Source of the DNA: NORP23 sp050302475
GTDB taxonomy: Bacteria > Pseudomonadota > Alphaproteobacteria > Rhodobacterales > Rhodobacteraceae
Assembly (NCBI GenBank): GCA_050302475.1
Contig: JBNLBF010000018.1
Span: 1 to 64,000 of the forward strand
Direction: 5' to 3'
Length of the DNA stretch: 64,000 nucleotides
Shown: piece by piece, positions 7,957 to 16,226 of the stretch
Position numbering within the stretch: the stretch's first letter is position 1
Layout: each line of letters opens with the position of its first letter
Notes under the pieces: generated by a model
What the model saw: only the letters and a program-made list of their open reading frames with translations
What the model was told of the DNA's origin: nothing
The model's database searches: none
Made by a program: the position numbers and the translations under genes

Positions 7957-8915
7957 GAGCCCCTGCCTTCTGGACTCAAAAACCCGGTTTGCGGGCAGCC
8001 ATACTGGCCCCGCTGGCGGCGCTTTATACCCGGGCGACACGGAAACGGTTGCGGAACGGGCCGTGGAAACAGATGCCAGTGCCGGTGGTGTGCGTTGGCA
8101 ATATCAATGCCGGCGGGACCGGGAAGACGCCGACGGTCATCGCCCTGCTGCAAATGTTTGCCGAGATGGGTTTCGTGGCACATGTCGTATCGCGCGGGCA
8201 TGGCGGATCACTGGAAGGTCCGGTTCAGGTTGACGAACGCTCGCACCGCGCGGATCAGGTGGGTGACGAGCCGCTGTTGATCGCCGCCTTTGGTCCCTGC
8301 TGGGTCGCGAAAGATCGGGCCGCCGGGGCAAAGGCCGCTGTGGCCGCGGGGGCGGAGGTGATCCTGCTGGATGACGGATTGCAGAACCCGTCGATCAAAA
8401 AGGATTTTGAAATCGCGGTCGTGGACGCCGCCGTCGGGTTCGGCAATGGTCGGGTCATCCCGGCTGGACCGCTGCGCGAACCATTGGATGACGGACTGGC
8501 GCGGACTGAAATCGTGCTGAGCATCGGGGATAAGGCCGCGCAAGAAAATTTCACCGTCGATCACCCGCGTTGGCAGGCGGAACTGGTGCCGCTCCATACC
8601 GGTATGGACTGGTCCGGTCGCTATATCGCCTTCGCCGGGATCGGACGCCCCGGTAAATTCTTCGCCACGCTAAAGTCGCTGGGCGCAGAGATCGTGGCGA
8701 CACATGAATTCGGGGATCACGAACCCTATACTGACGCCGTCCTGCAACGCTTGAAGACCGAGGCGGTTGCGAAGAACGCGCAGCTGGTCTCCACCGAAAA
8801 GGATATCGTCCGGATGCCGCCGGAAATCCGGCGCGAGGTTATCGCCCTGCCGGTCCGGCTGACATTCCGTGACCCGGATCAAGTGCGGGCACGACTGCAG
8901 GCGTTAGTTTCCTGA
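7953..8915 (+). CDS. lpxK: tetraacyldisaccharide 4'-kinase
   Basis: A 320-residue membrane-associated kinase that phosphorylates the 4' position of the lipid A disaccharide. It has the short amphipathic N-terminus, the P-loop VGNINAGGTGKTPTV, the DDGLQNPSIKKDFEI block and NGRVIPAGPLREPL, all typical of LpxK. ATG at 7953 overlaps the waaA stop by four bases; an upstream in-frame GTG would add 25 unrelated residues and is rejected. The 3' end overlaps the convergent PBP1a gene by 12 bases. Confidence 0.96.
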   Translation: MRAPAFWTQKPGLRAAILAPLAALYTRATRKRLRNGPWKQMPVPVVCVGNINAGGTGKTPTVIALLQMFAEMGFVAHVVSRGHGGSLEGPVQVDERSHRADQVGDEPLLIAAFGPCWVAKDRAAGAKAAVAAGAEVILLDDGLQNPSIKKDFEIAVVDAAVGFGNGRVIPAGPLREPLDDGLARTEIVLSIGDKAAQENFTVDHPRWQAELVPLHTGMDWSGRYIAFAGIGRPGKFFATLKSLGAEIVATHEFGDHEPYTDAVLQRLKTEAVAKNAQLVSTEKDIVRMPPEIRREVIALPVRLTFRDPDQVRARLQALVS

Positions 8916-10973
8916 GCCGAAAATATCATTGATGATATTTTCCAAAAGCGTGCGCTCGACTTCCTCCACAAAGGGATCGCGACCGGGCTGAACGCGCGGA
9001 GCCTCCAAGGCCGGGTCGGTCAGGGGCAAGGGGCTGATCGGCAGGCCGTCATGTACGCGGGTCATAGTCTCGCGCCAGATTTCCGCAGGCAGTCCGCCAC
9101 CGGTTACGCCCGACAATGGTGTGTTGTCGTCATACCCCATCCAGACACCGGCAACATAATCCGCGGTGAAACCGATGAACCAGGCGTCACGGGCTTCCTG
9201 CGTGGTGCCGGTCTTGCCAGCCGCGGGACGGCCATCGGGTAGAGTTGCGCGTTTACCGGAACCGATCTCGACCACCTTTGACATCATATAGATCAGGTAA
9301 GCGTCCGCACTGGTGCTGAGAACACGGTAATTGTCGTCACGCGTGTAGCCCATCAGAATGTCATCCTCGCCCCGCAGGCGCAGGTCGATCCAGCCATAGG
9401 GAATGGTGCGGCGACCACCATTCAGAATGCCCGCATAAGCGCCAGTCAGTTCCAGGAGGTTCACCTCCGACACGCCCAGCGCGACCGAGGGGCCATCCGC
9501 CAGTGGCGTGGTGATCCCGAAATCCTGCGCCATGGCGCGGACTTTCTCGCGGCCGACATATTCGGACAATTGCAGGGCAACGGTATTCAGCGAATTGGCC
9601 ATCGCATCGACCATCATCAGATCGCCGTAATATTCGCGCGTATAGTTTTCCGGGCAGTAATCCGGCTGTCGCGGGATTTCCACGCAGAATGGACCGTCAT
9701 GAACCATGTCAAACGGGTGCAGACCGGATTGCAGGGCAGCGGCATACACAAACGGTTTGAAAGACGATCCCGGCTGACGCAACGCCTGCGTGGCGCGGTT
9801 GAACAGTCCGGCCCCGTTGATCGTGCGGCCACCGACCATGGCGCGAACCGCGCCGTCTGGGGACATGACGATGATGGCGGCCTCGGCTTCGGAGCCTTCC
9901 TTCACCTTGTTTTCAAACACCCAGAGCAAAGCTTCTTCCGCCGCGCGCTGGATATTGCGGTCCAGCGTGGTGCGGATTTCCACATCCTCGGTCGTGTCGC
10001 TGGTCAGGAAGCTGGGCGCATCCTGCATAACCCAGTCGGCAAAATATTCGCCGACACGTTCCTGTGCTACCTGCGACAGCGTCGCCGGACTGGCCAGCGC
10101 TGCAGCGGCGTCAATTTCCGAAATATACCCCTGATCCAACATCAGGCTGATCACCGTCGCGGCCCGATCCTGTGCGCGTTGCAAGTTACCCGTCGGCGCG
10201 AACCGCGAGGGCGAGGTCAGCAAACCCGCCAGCATCGCGCTTTCCGCAAGGTTCAGCTCCACCGAGCTTTTGGAGAAATAGCGATCCGCCGCGGCCTCAA
10301 ATCCGTTGGCACCAGCGCCAAGGTAAGCGCGGTTCATATAGATCGACAGGATATCATTCTTGGAATATTTCAATTCCAGCGCAAAGGAATACGGCACTTC
10401 CATAATCTTGCGGACCATCGAGGTGCGGCGGCATTCGGCCTCGTATTCGGCCTGAGTCTGGTCTTCCAGTTTCGCCTCACCCAGACACAGAAGCTTTGCC
10501 ACCTGTTGTGTGATCGTGGACCCACCATGACCTTCGAACGGGCCACGCCCCTCGCGCAGGTTGATACGGATCGCCGAGGCGATGCCGCGCGGGCTGATGC
10601 CGAAATGGCGGTAGAACCGTTTGTCCTCGGTCGCGACAACGGCGTCCTTCAGGAAGGGCGAAACCGTTTCGGCGCGCAAAGAGCCATCGAATTGTTCCCC
10701 GCGCCACGCAAAGACCTGATGGTCGCGATCCAACAGGATCACCGATCCGCCGGAACGCCCGTCCAGCACTTCTTCCATCGGGGGAAGCTGGACATAATAA
10801 TAGCCGACCCACGCCGCCAGAATCGCCCCGCCAAGCAGGCCAAGGCGAAAGCCTACCCACCAGATCGCATAGATCAGCTTGCGGAATAGCCAACCTATTC
10901 CGCCGCGTTTAACTTTTTTCTTTGTGGTTCGCCGCCGCGTAGGCGGTTTCTGCTTCGATTTTGTTTTGGCCAT
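8904..10973 (-). CDS. mrcA: penicillin-binding protein 1A (bifunctional transglycosylase/transpeptidase)
   Basis: A 689-residue class A PBP. A very basic cytoplasmic tail (KSKQKPPTRRRTTKKKVKRG) precedes one membrane segment, then a GT51 transglycosylase domain with EDKRFYRHFGISPRG and GGSTITQQVAKLL, and a transpeptidase domain with the serine motif SSFKPF, the SLN motif and KTGTTQEARDAWFIG. It polymerises and cross-links peptidoglycan in the periplasm. PBP1A versus a related 1C/2D subgroup cannot be settled by eye. Its end lies inside the end of the convergent lpxK. Confidence 0.93.
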   Translation of the reverse strand: MAKTKSKQKPPTRRRTTKKKVKRGGIGWLFRKLIYAIWWVGFRLGLLGGAILAAWVGYYYVQLPPMEEVLDGRSGGSVILLDRDHQVFAWRGEQFDGSLRAETVSPFLKDAVVATEDKRFYRHFGISPRGIASAIRINLREGRGPFEGHGGSTITQQVAKLLCLGEAKLEDQTQAEYEAECRRTSMVRKIMEVPYSFALELKYSKNDILSIYMNRAYLGAGANGFEAAADRYFSKSSVELNLAESAMLAGLLTSPSRFAPTGNLQRAQDRAATVISLMLDQGYISEIDAAAALASPATLSQVAQERVGEYFADWVMQDAPSFLTSDTTEDVEIRTTLDRNIQRAAEEALLWVFENKVKEGSEAEAAIIVMSPDGAVRAMVGGRTINGAGLFNRATQALRQPGSSFKPFVYAAALQSGLHPFDMVHDGPFCVEIPRQPDYCPENYTREYYGDLMMVDAMANSLNTVALQLSEYVGREKVRAMAQDFGITTPLADGPSVALGVSEVNLLELTGAYAGILNGGRRTIPYGWIDLRLRGEDDILMGYTRDDNYRVLSTSADAYLIYMMSKVVEIGSGKRATLPDGRPAAGKTGTTQEARDAWFIGFTADYVAGVWMGYDDNTPLSGVTGGGLPAEIWRETMTRVHDGLPISPLPLTDPALEAPRVQPGRDPFVEEVERTLLENIINDIFGSGN

Positions 10974-11076
10974 ACGGGCCGCCTGCTCACTTTATGTTTT
11001 CATCCTGACTACAGGGTTTCCACGCGACTGTTTAGCCTGATTCTGCAAAAAATCCTCTACTGTGGCTTATTACAAC

Positions 11077-11126
11077 GTGATGAAATTTTAATCACTGCAT
11101 ATGAGTTGTGCATATTTTGGGCACAA
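11077..11126. promoter_or_regulatory. two dyad-symmetric sites upstream of glnK
   Basis: Two inverted repeats with nine-base spacers lie in the 281-base gap between PBP1a and glnK: GTGAT/ATCAC at 11077-11095 and TTGTGC/GCACAA at 11106-11126. Their centres are 30 bases apart, about three helical turns. The second is reminiscent of, but not a match to, the NtrC consensus. No -24/-12 sigma-54 promoter (TGGC-N8-TTGC) was found nearby. Confidence 0.35.
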
Positions 11127-11254
11127 ATCCGCGCATTCTCCGCTTTTTTCTGGTCAGTTTTCTGTCATCTCGCCTGACGCTCGGGAAATGTGCCGGAGAG
11201 CTCCGCCCTCTCGTGGCGGCAAATAATGAGTTCAGTCATCGAGAAGGAGGACAC

Positions 11255-11593
11255 ATGAAGCTCATCATCGCAGTCATCAAACCCTTCAAGCTGGAGGAGG
11301 TGCGCGAGGCGCTCACCGAAATCGGCGTGCAAGGGCTTATGGTTTCCGAAGTCAAAGGCTACGGTCGCCAGTCGGGTCACACGGAGGTCTATCGCGGCGC
11401 AGAATATGTCGTGAACTTCGTGCCGAAAATCAAACTGGAAATGGTTGTTCCGGATGGCGAGGTCGCCAAGATCACCGAAACCCTGAGCGGCACGGCAAAA
11501 ACCGGCAAGATCGGGGACGGCAAGATCTTTGTTCTCGACGTCGAGCAAGCCACGCGCATCCGCACCGGTGAAACCGGCGAAGAAGCCCTGTGA
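11255..11593 (+). CDS. glnK: nitrogen regulatory PII protein GlnK
   Basis: A 112-residue PII signal protein that reports glutamine, 2-oxoglutarate and ATP/ADP levels and gates AmtB. It starts MKLIIAVIKPFKLEEV after a strong AAGGAGG site. The T-loop GYGRQSGHTEVYRGAEYVVNF carries Tyr51, the uridylylation site, and the C-terminus RIRTGETGEEAL binds nucleotide. A longer frame from 11108 is not used because PII proteins begin exactly at MKLI. The adjacent amtB 25 bases downstream makes this the AmtB-linked GlnK rather than a glnA-linked GlnB. Confidence 0.97.
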   Translation: MKLIIAVIKPFKLEEVREALTEIGVQGLMVSEVKGYGRQSGHTEVYRGAEYVVNFVPKIKLEMVVPDGEVAKITETLSGTAKTGKIGDGKIFVLDVEQATRIRTGETGEEAL

Positions 11594-11618
11594 TCCAATC
11601 AGACAAGTGAGAAGAGAC

Positions 11619-12971
11619 ATGAACAAGTTTTCTAAAATTCTGGGGGTCACGGCAGCTGCTGCGCTTGTCGCTTCGCCCCTTCTTGCGCAAGACGCTGCCG
11701 CACCTGTGGAAGCTTCGCGCGATACGATCTTTATCTTCAACTCCCTGCTGTTTCTTGTTGGCGGTTTCCTCGTCTTCTGGATGGCAGCGGGCTTTACCAT
11801 GCTGGAGGCCGGTCTGGTCCGGTCCAAAAACGTCACCATGCAGCTGACCAAAAACGTCGCGCTGTTTTCGCTGGCGGCAATTTTCTATTACCTGATCGGT
11901 TACAACCTGATGTATCCGCTGGGTGCATGGACAATCGGCACCGATGAAACGGGCGGTTATCTTGGCCTGTTCGGTCCGGCCGTTCTGGAAGCGGTTGGTA
12001 TCGCGGCAGAAGAAGCCGACGATATCGGTTACGCCTCCACAGGCTCCGACTTCTTCTTCCAGCTGATGTTCTGTGCGACCACCGCATCGATCGTTTCGGG
12101 CACCTTGGCCGAGCGTATCAAACTGTGGCCGTTCCTGATCTTCATCATCATTCTGACCGGCATCATCTACCCGATCCAGGCATCCTGGAAATGGGGCGGT
12201 GGTTTCCTGGACAGTCAGTGGGGCTTCCTGGACTTCGCGGGTTCGACGGTTGTGCACTCGGTTGGTGGCTGGGCCGCTCTGGCTGGCGCGATCATCCTTG
12301 GGCCGCGTATCGGCAAATACACCAAAGACGGCAAAACAGTTCCGTTCCTTGGCTCCAACCTGCCGCTGGCGACACTGGGTACGTTCATCCTGTGGCTCGG
12401 CTGGTTTGGTTTCAACGGCGGTTCGCAGTTGGCCATGGGCACAATCGGTGATGTTGCTGACGTATCGCGTATCTTCGCGAACACCAACACGGCCGCTGCC
12501 GGTGGTGCGATTGCAGCCCTGCTACTGACGCAGATCCTGTACAAGAAGGTTGACCTTACGATGGTTCTGAACGGTACACTCGCCGGTCTGGTGGCCATCA
12601 CGGCTGAACCGCTGACCCCGACGCTTGGCGCTGCCACGCTGATCGGTGCTGTCGGTGGTGTGATCGTTGTGTTCGGTGTTCCGTTCCTCGACAAGATGAA
12701 AATCGACGACGTTGTCGGTGCGATCCCTGTCCACCTGTTCGCAGGTATCTGGGGTACGCTGGCGGTGCTGCTGACTAACGGTGACGCAACATTCGCCGGT
12801 CAGATCGTTCCGATCATCATCGTCGCGGTCTTCGTCTTCGTCGTCTCGCTGGTTATCTGGCTGATCCTGAAAGCCACCATGGGTATCCGCGTCAGCGAAG
12901 AAGATGAGGTCGCCGGCCTCGATATGGCTGAGCTTGGGATGGAAGCATATCCTGAATTCACCCGCGGGTAA
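11619..12971 (+). CDS. amtB: ammonium transporter AmtB
   Basis: A 450-residue inner-membrane ammonium channel. A signal peptide (MNKFSKILGVTAAAALVASP, then LLAQ) precedes eleven membrane segments. The twin pore histidines lie in STVVHSVGGWAALAG and IPVHLFAGIWGTL. The C-terminal EEDEVAGLDMAELGMEAYPEF is the usual cytoplasmic tail that meets GlnK. The gene forms a two-gene operon with glnK that ends at the terminator at 13021, and the pair is probably induced by nitrogen limitation. Confidence 0.97.
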   Translation: MNKFSKILGVTAAAALVASPLLAQDAAAPVEASRDTIFIFNSLLFLVGGFLVFWMAAGFTMLEAGLVRSKNVTMQLTKNVALFSLAAIFYYLIGYNLMYPLGAWTIGTDETGGYLGLFGPAVLEAVGIAAEEADDIGYASTGSDFFFQLMFCATTASIVSGTLAERIKLWPFLIFIIILTGIIYPIQASWKWGGGFLDSQWGFLDFAGSTVVHSVGGWAALAGAIILGPRIGKYTKDGKTVPFLGSNLPLATLGTFILWLGWFGFNGGSQLAMGTIGDVADVSRIFANTNTAAAGGAIAALLLTQILYKKVDLTMVLNGTLAGLVAITAEPLTPTLGAATLIGAVGGVIVVFGVPFLDKMKIDDVVGAIPVHLFAGIWGTLAVLLTNGDATFAGQIVPIIIVAVFVFVVSLVIWLILKATMGIRVSEEDEVAGLDMAELGMEAYPEFTRG

Positions 12972-13020
12972 TCCCCGCAACGGTATCTCCCTCTGTGGCC
13001 TTCGGGCCCCAGAACACCTG

Positions 13021-13047
13021 ACCCGGGCCTCGTGCCCGGGTTTTTTT
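13021..13047 (+). terminator. rho-independent terminator of glnK-amtB
   Basis: CCCGGGC (13022-13028) and GCCCGGG (13034-13040) form a seven-pair GC stem, followed by seven T. It lies about 50 bases after the amtB stop. Confidence 0.92.
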
Positions 13048-13075
13048 ATCTGCCGCACTGGATTAGGGTGCGCGG

Positions 13076-13966
13076 ATGATTTGGCTGAAACGACTTTTGA
13101 ACCCGGCTGCGCGCGGCGCAAGTTATGAACTGTTCGGGTTGCCTTTGCCGGATATGGCGCGGCCTGCAAAGGTTGAACCGCGGGAACCGGTGATTGCGGT
13201 CCTTACGCCGGTCAAGAATGCATCGGCACATCTGGATCGGTTCTTTGGTCTGATTGACGCGCTGGACTACCCCAAGACAAAGCTACACCTGATCCTGCTG
13301 GAGGGGGATTCCACCGACGACACGATGGCGCAGCTGGAGGCTTGGCGGGATAAGATCGGCGGGACGTATCACGGGTTTGATATCCTGAAGGAAGATTTCG
13401 GGTATCAGCTGCCGGGACATCGACATGCTGACGAGGTGCAGAAGAAACGCCGCTCGATCCTGGCCGCCTGCCGGAACCAGTTGCTGGCGGCGGGGCTGGA
13501 GGTCGGGGCGGAGAAATTTTTATTCGTCGATGTCGATCTGTGCGAGATACCGCCGGATGCCATTTCACAGATGTTACATTTCAATGCGCCGATCCTCGCG
13601 GCGAACTGCCTGCAGGAGACATCGGACGCACTGTTTGACCTGAACATCTTTTGCTACGCCCGCCGCCCGTCTGATGCCGAGATGGAGCCCCATATGCATG
13701 ACGGGCTGTATCAACCGCCCAAGGGGTTTCCGAGGATATATCCCAACCGGATGCGGCACGTGGTGGAGCAGGTCCATTGCGTCGGGGGCACGTTTCTGAT
13801 GATTGATCCTAAGGTGGTAACGGCGGGTGTTGTGTTTCCCGAGATCCCCTATCGCTGCCATCTGGAGACAGAAGGATTTTCCCTGATGGCGCTGGATAAA
13901 GGGTTCGGGGCGTTTGTCCTGCCAAAGCTCATCGTACGCCACGTGAATGAGTCAAAGGACGCCTGA
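13076..13966 (+). CDS. Anp1/GT62-like glycosyltransferase
   Basis: A 296-residue soluble GT-A type protein. It opens the catalytic fold with VIAVLTPVKNASAHLDRFF, has the DxD-type metal/nucleotide-sugar site FVDVDLCEIPPDAI (about residues 150-163), and a C-terminal block CVGGTFLMIDPKVV followed by FPEIPYRCHLETEGFSLMA and the last V-L-P-x-L-I-V-R-H-V-N-E (about 235-292). This order closely resembles the Anp1/Mnn9/Van1 mannosyltransferases of fungi (GT62), including the ETEGF acidic motif. Acceptor and sugar are unknown. Neighbours give no hint: it follows the amtB terminator and converges with recQ. Family assignment is by pattern recognition. Confidence 0.65.
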   Translation: MIWLKRLLNPAARGASYELFGLPLPDMARPAKVEPREPVIAVLTPVKNASAHLDRFFGLIDALDYPKTKLHLILLEGDSTDDTMAQLEAWRDKIGGTYHGFDILKEDFGYQLPGHRHADEVQKKRRSILAACRNQLLAAGLEVGAEKFLFVDVDLCEIPPDAISQMLHFNAPILAANCLQETSDALFDLNIFCYARRPSDAEMEPHMHDGLYQPPKGFPRIYPNRMRHVVEQVHCVGGTFLMIDPKVVTAGVVFPEIPYRCHLETEGFSLMALDKGFGAFVLPKLIVRHVNESKDA

Positions 13967-14034
13967 CGGCGACAGTTTTTCAGGCGCGCGCCGTGCCGGG
14001 TGCGTCCGGAGGGGATATTAGGACAAATTGGAAA

Positions 14035-16077
14035 TCAGTCGGTGAGGATGGTGAGGAAAGCCTCGCCGAAACGGGTGGCTTTTGGCTCGCCAAGAAGCCG
14101 GGTCAGAGCCTCAACCGTTTGGGGTTTCTGTTCCGCGACTTTGGCAAGCGTCGAGTTGGTGCAGCTGAGTGGTTTGTCGAGGCCGGAAGGACCGCGTTGA
14201 AGGTCGGTCTGGGCAGCTTTCAGCCGGTCGAACAAATCCCCTTCGTCCCGGCCCGCCAGCTTGCGCCGTTGCGGTGACATGGTTTGGCTCTCGCCGGTGA
14301 TGACGGACAGGAATATCTGACCGTAGCTTTCCAGTTTCTTCTGACCGACGCCGTTCAGACGACGGAAATCATCCAGCGTTTGCGGGCGGTGGGTGGCCAT
14401 TTCGATCAATGTACGGTCGGGGAAGATGACATATGCAGGCGCACGCGCAGCCTCGGCCAGTTCGCGGCGTTTGGCTTTGAGCGCCGCGAGCAAAGGTTCG
14501 TCTTCTTCAGCGATCAGGGCGGTTGGGGTTCTGCGGGTACGGGTTTCGGCGGCTTTGCGGATCGTGTCGAGGCGCAGGTCGATGGACGCTTCACCGCGCA
14601 GGATCGGGCGCGCGGCCTCGGTCATGCGGAACGCGCCCATACGCTCTGCATCGGGACGGATCAGGTCATGGCCCATCATCTGGCGAAAGATCGTCTGCCA
14701 CTGGCGTTTGGTATAGTCCTTGCCGACGCCGAAGGTCGGTAGCTGGTCATGGTTTCGGGTGCGGATTTTGTCGGTCATCGTGCCGGTGACGATGTCGATC
14801 AGGTGGCCTGCGCCGAAACTTTCGCCTGTGCGCAGCATCGCCGACAAAGCCATGCGGACGGCGTCGGTACCGTCGAATATTTCCGGCGGCGTGGTGCAGA
14901 GGTCGCAGTTGCCGCACGGCTCTTCGCGGGTTTCGCCGAAATAGGTGAGCAGCGTCTGGCGGCGGCATTTCAGCGACTCGGCCAAACCCAGAAGGGCGTT
15001 CAGACGGGCATGATCAGCCTCTCGCCGCTCCGGCGGAGCGAGGCCTTCGTCGATCTGTGTGCGGCGCAAGCGGATATCGTCGGCACCATAAAGGGTCAGC
15101 GTATCGGCGAGTTGGCCGTCGCGCCCGGCGCGGCCGATTTCCTGATAGTAGCTTTCGATGGATTTCGGCAGGTCGGCATGGACCACGAACCGGATGTCGG
15201 GTTTGTCGATGCCCATCCCAAAGGCGATGGTGGCACAGACGATCAGGCCATCCTCCTGCTGGAACTGGAATTCAGCGTGACGGCGGTCGTCCGGATCCAT
15301 GCCAGCGTGATAATGAATCGCGGCGTGACCAGCGGACCGCAATGCCTGCGCCAACGTTTCGGTTTTGTTGCGGGACGCGCAATAGACGATGCCCGCCTGC
15401 CCTTTACGGGTGCTGACAAAATCCAGAAGCTGTTGGCGGGGCTGCGCCTTGGGTTCAAAGGCCAGCGACAGGTTCGGGCGATCAAAACCGTTGATGAAGG
15501 TGGTCGGCGGAGCGGCGAAGAGCTTTTCGATGATCTCTTCGCGGGTTTCCTGATCTGCCGTGGCGGTGAAGGCGGCAAGCTGCACATTGCCAAGCTGCTG
15601 GCGCAACGCACCGATCTTCAGGTAATCCGGGCGGAAATCATGGCCCCATTGGGAGACACAATGCGCCTCATCCACCGCGATCAGGGATATGTTCAGGCGG
15701 CTGAGCAGGTAGCCGGTGCCGCCATTCGCCAACCGTTCGGGCGCCATGTAGAGAATCTTCAGGCGATCCTCGTCGAGCGCCTGGAAAACATCCTCAGTCT
15801 CTTCCTCGGTATTGCCGGAGGTGAGCGCACCCGCCTCCACCCCCGCTTCGCGGAGCGCACGGACCTGATCACGCATCAGCGCAATCAACGGCGAGATTAC
15901 CAGCGTCACCCCATCGCGCGACAGGGCGGGCAGTTGAAAGCAAAGCGATTTGCCACCCCCCGTTGGCATGATGGCAAGCACGTCATCCCCGGAATCTATC
16001 GCGGAAACAATCTCTTCTTGTCCTTCACGGAAGGCATCAAAGCCAAAGACGGATTGGAGGATCTGGTTGCGGGTCAT
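14035..16077 (-). CDS. recQ: ATP-dependent DNA helicase RecQ
   Basis: A 680-residue 3'-5' helicase of the RecQ family for recombination and fork repair. It shows the P-loop MPTGGGKSLCFQLPAL, the DEAH box AVDEAHCVSQWGHDFRPDY, motif VI HADLPKSIESYYQEIGRAGRDG, the zinc-binding region with CRRQTLLTYFGE and EPCGNCDLC, a winged-helix part, and an HRDC domain (HRPQTLDDFRRLNGVGQKKL). A further HRDC-like stretch closes the protein. The 149-base gap upstream contains two TTAAC motifs, too degenerate to call CtrA sites. Confidence 0.97.
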   Translation of the reverse strand: MTRNQILQSVFGFDAFREGQEEIVSAIDSGDDVLAIMPTGGGKSLCFQLPALSRDGVTLVISPLIALMRDQVRALREAGVEAGALTSGNTEEETEDVFQALDEDRLKILYMAPERLANGGTGYLLSRLNISLIAVDEAHCVSQWGHDFRPDYLKIGALRQQLGNVQLAAFTATADQETREEIIEKLFAAPPTTFINGFDRPNLSLAFEPKAQPRQQLLDFVSTRKGQAGIVYCASRNKTETLAQALRSAGHAAIHYHAGMDPDDRRHAEFQFQQEDGLIVCATIAFGMGIDKPDIRFVVHADLPKSIESYYQEIGRAGRDGQLADTLTLYGADDIRLRRTQIDEGLAPPERREADHARLNALLGLAESLKCRRQTLLTYFGETREEPCGNCDLCTTPPEIFDGTDAVRMALSAMLRTGESFGAGHLIDIVTGTMTDKIRTRNHDQLPTFGVGKDYTKRQWQTIFRQMMGHDLIRPDAERMGAFRMTEAARPILRGEASIDLRLDTIRKAAETRTRRTPTALIAEEDEPLLAALKAKRRELAEAARAPAYVIFPDRTLIEMATHRPQTLDDFRRLNGVGQKKLESYGQIFLSVITGESQTMSPQRRKLAGRDEGDLFDRLKAAQTDLQRGPSGLDKPLSCTNSTLAKVAEQKPQTVEALTRLLGEPKATRFGEAFLTILTD

Positions 16078-16226
16078 TTGGTGGGTTTAATTGAGCTCTG
16101 GTCGGGTTTCCAGTCCCCTAGCGGACGGAGATGAAGAAAGGGTTTCCGTGAATGGTTAACAAAGCCACTAAACCGGTTTGATGGCTTTGAAGAGCGCACG
16201 AAATATTAACCCGACGCCCGACAGGA

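Noticed and set aside
9570..10889. 439-codon plus-strand open frame
   Set aside because: Antisense to the well-supported PBP1a gene; composition rich in Arg, His and Gly without any recognised motif.
11077..11126. NtrC site and sigma-54 promoter upstream of glnK
   Set aside because: The dyads do not match the NtrC consensus well and no TGGC-N8-TTGC element is present, so I list them only as dyads.
14749..16134. 461-codon plus-strand open frame
   Set aside because: Antisense to recQ; no recognisable domain.
16078..16226. CtrA binding site in the recQ upstream region
   Set aside because: Two TTAAC motifs are present but the spacing does not give the TTAA-N7-TTAA consensus.
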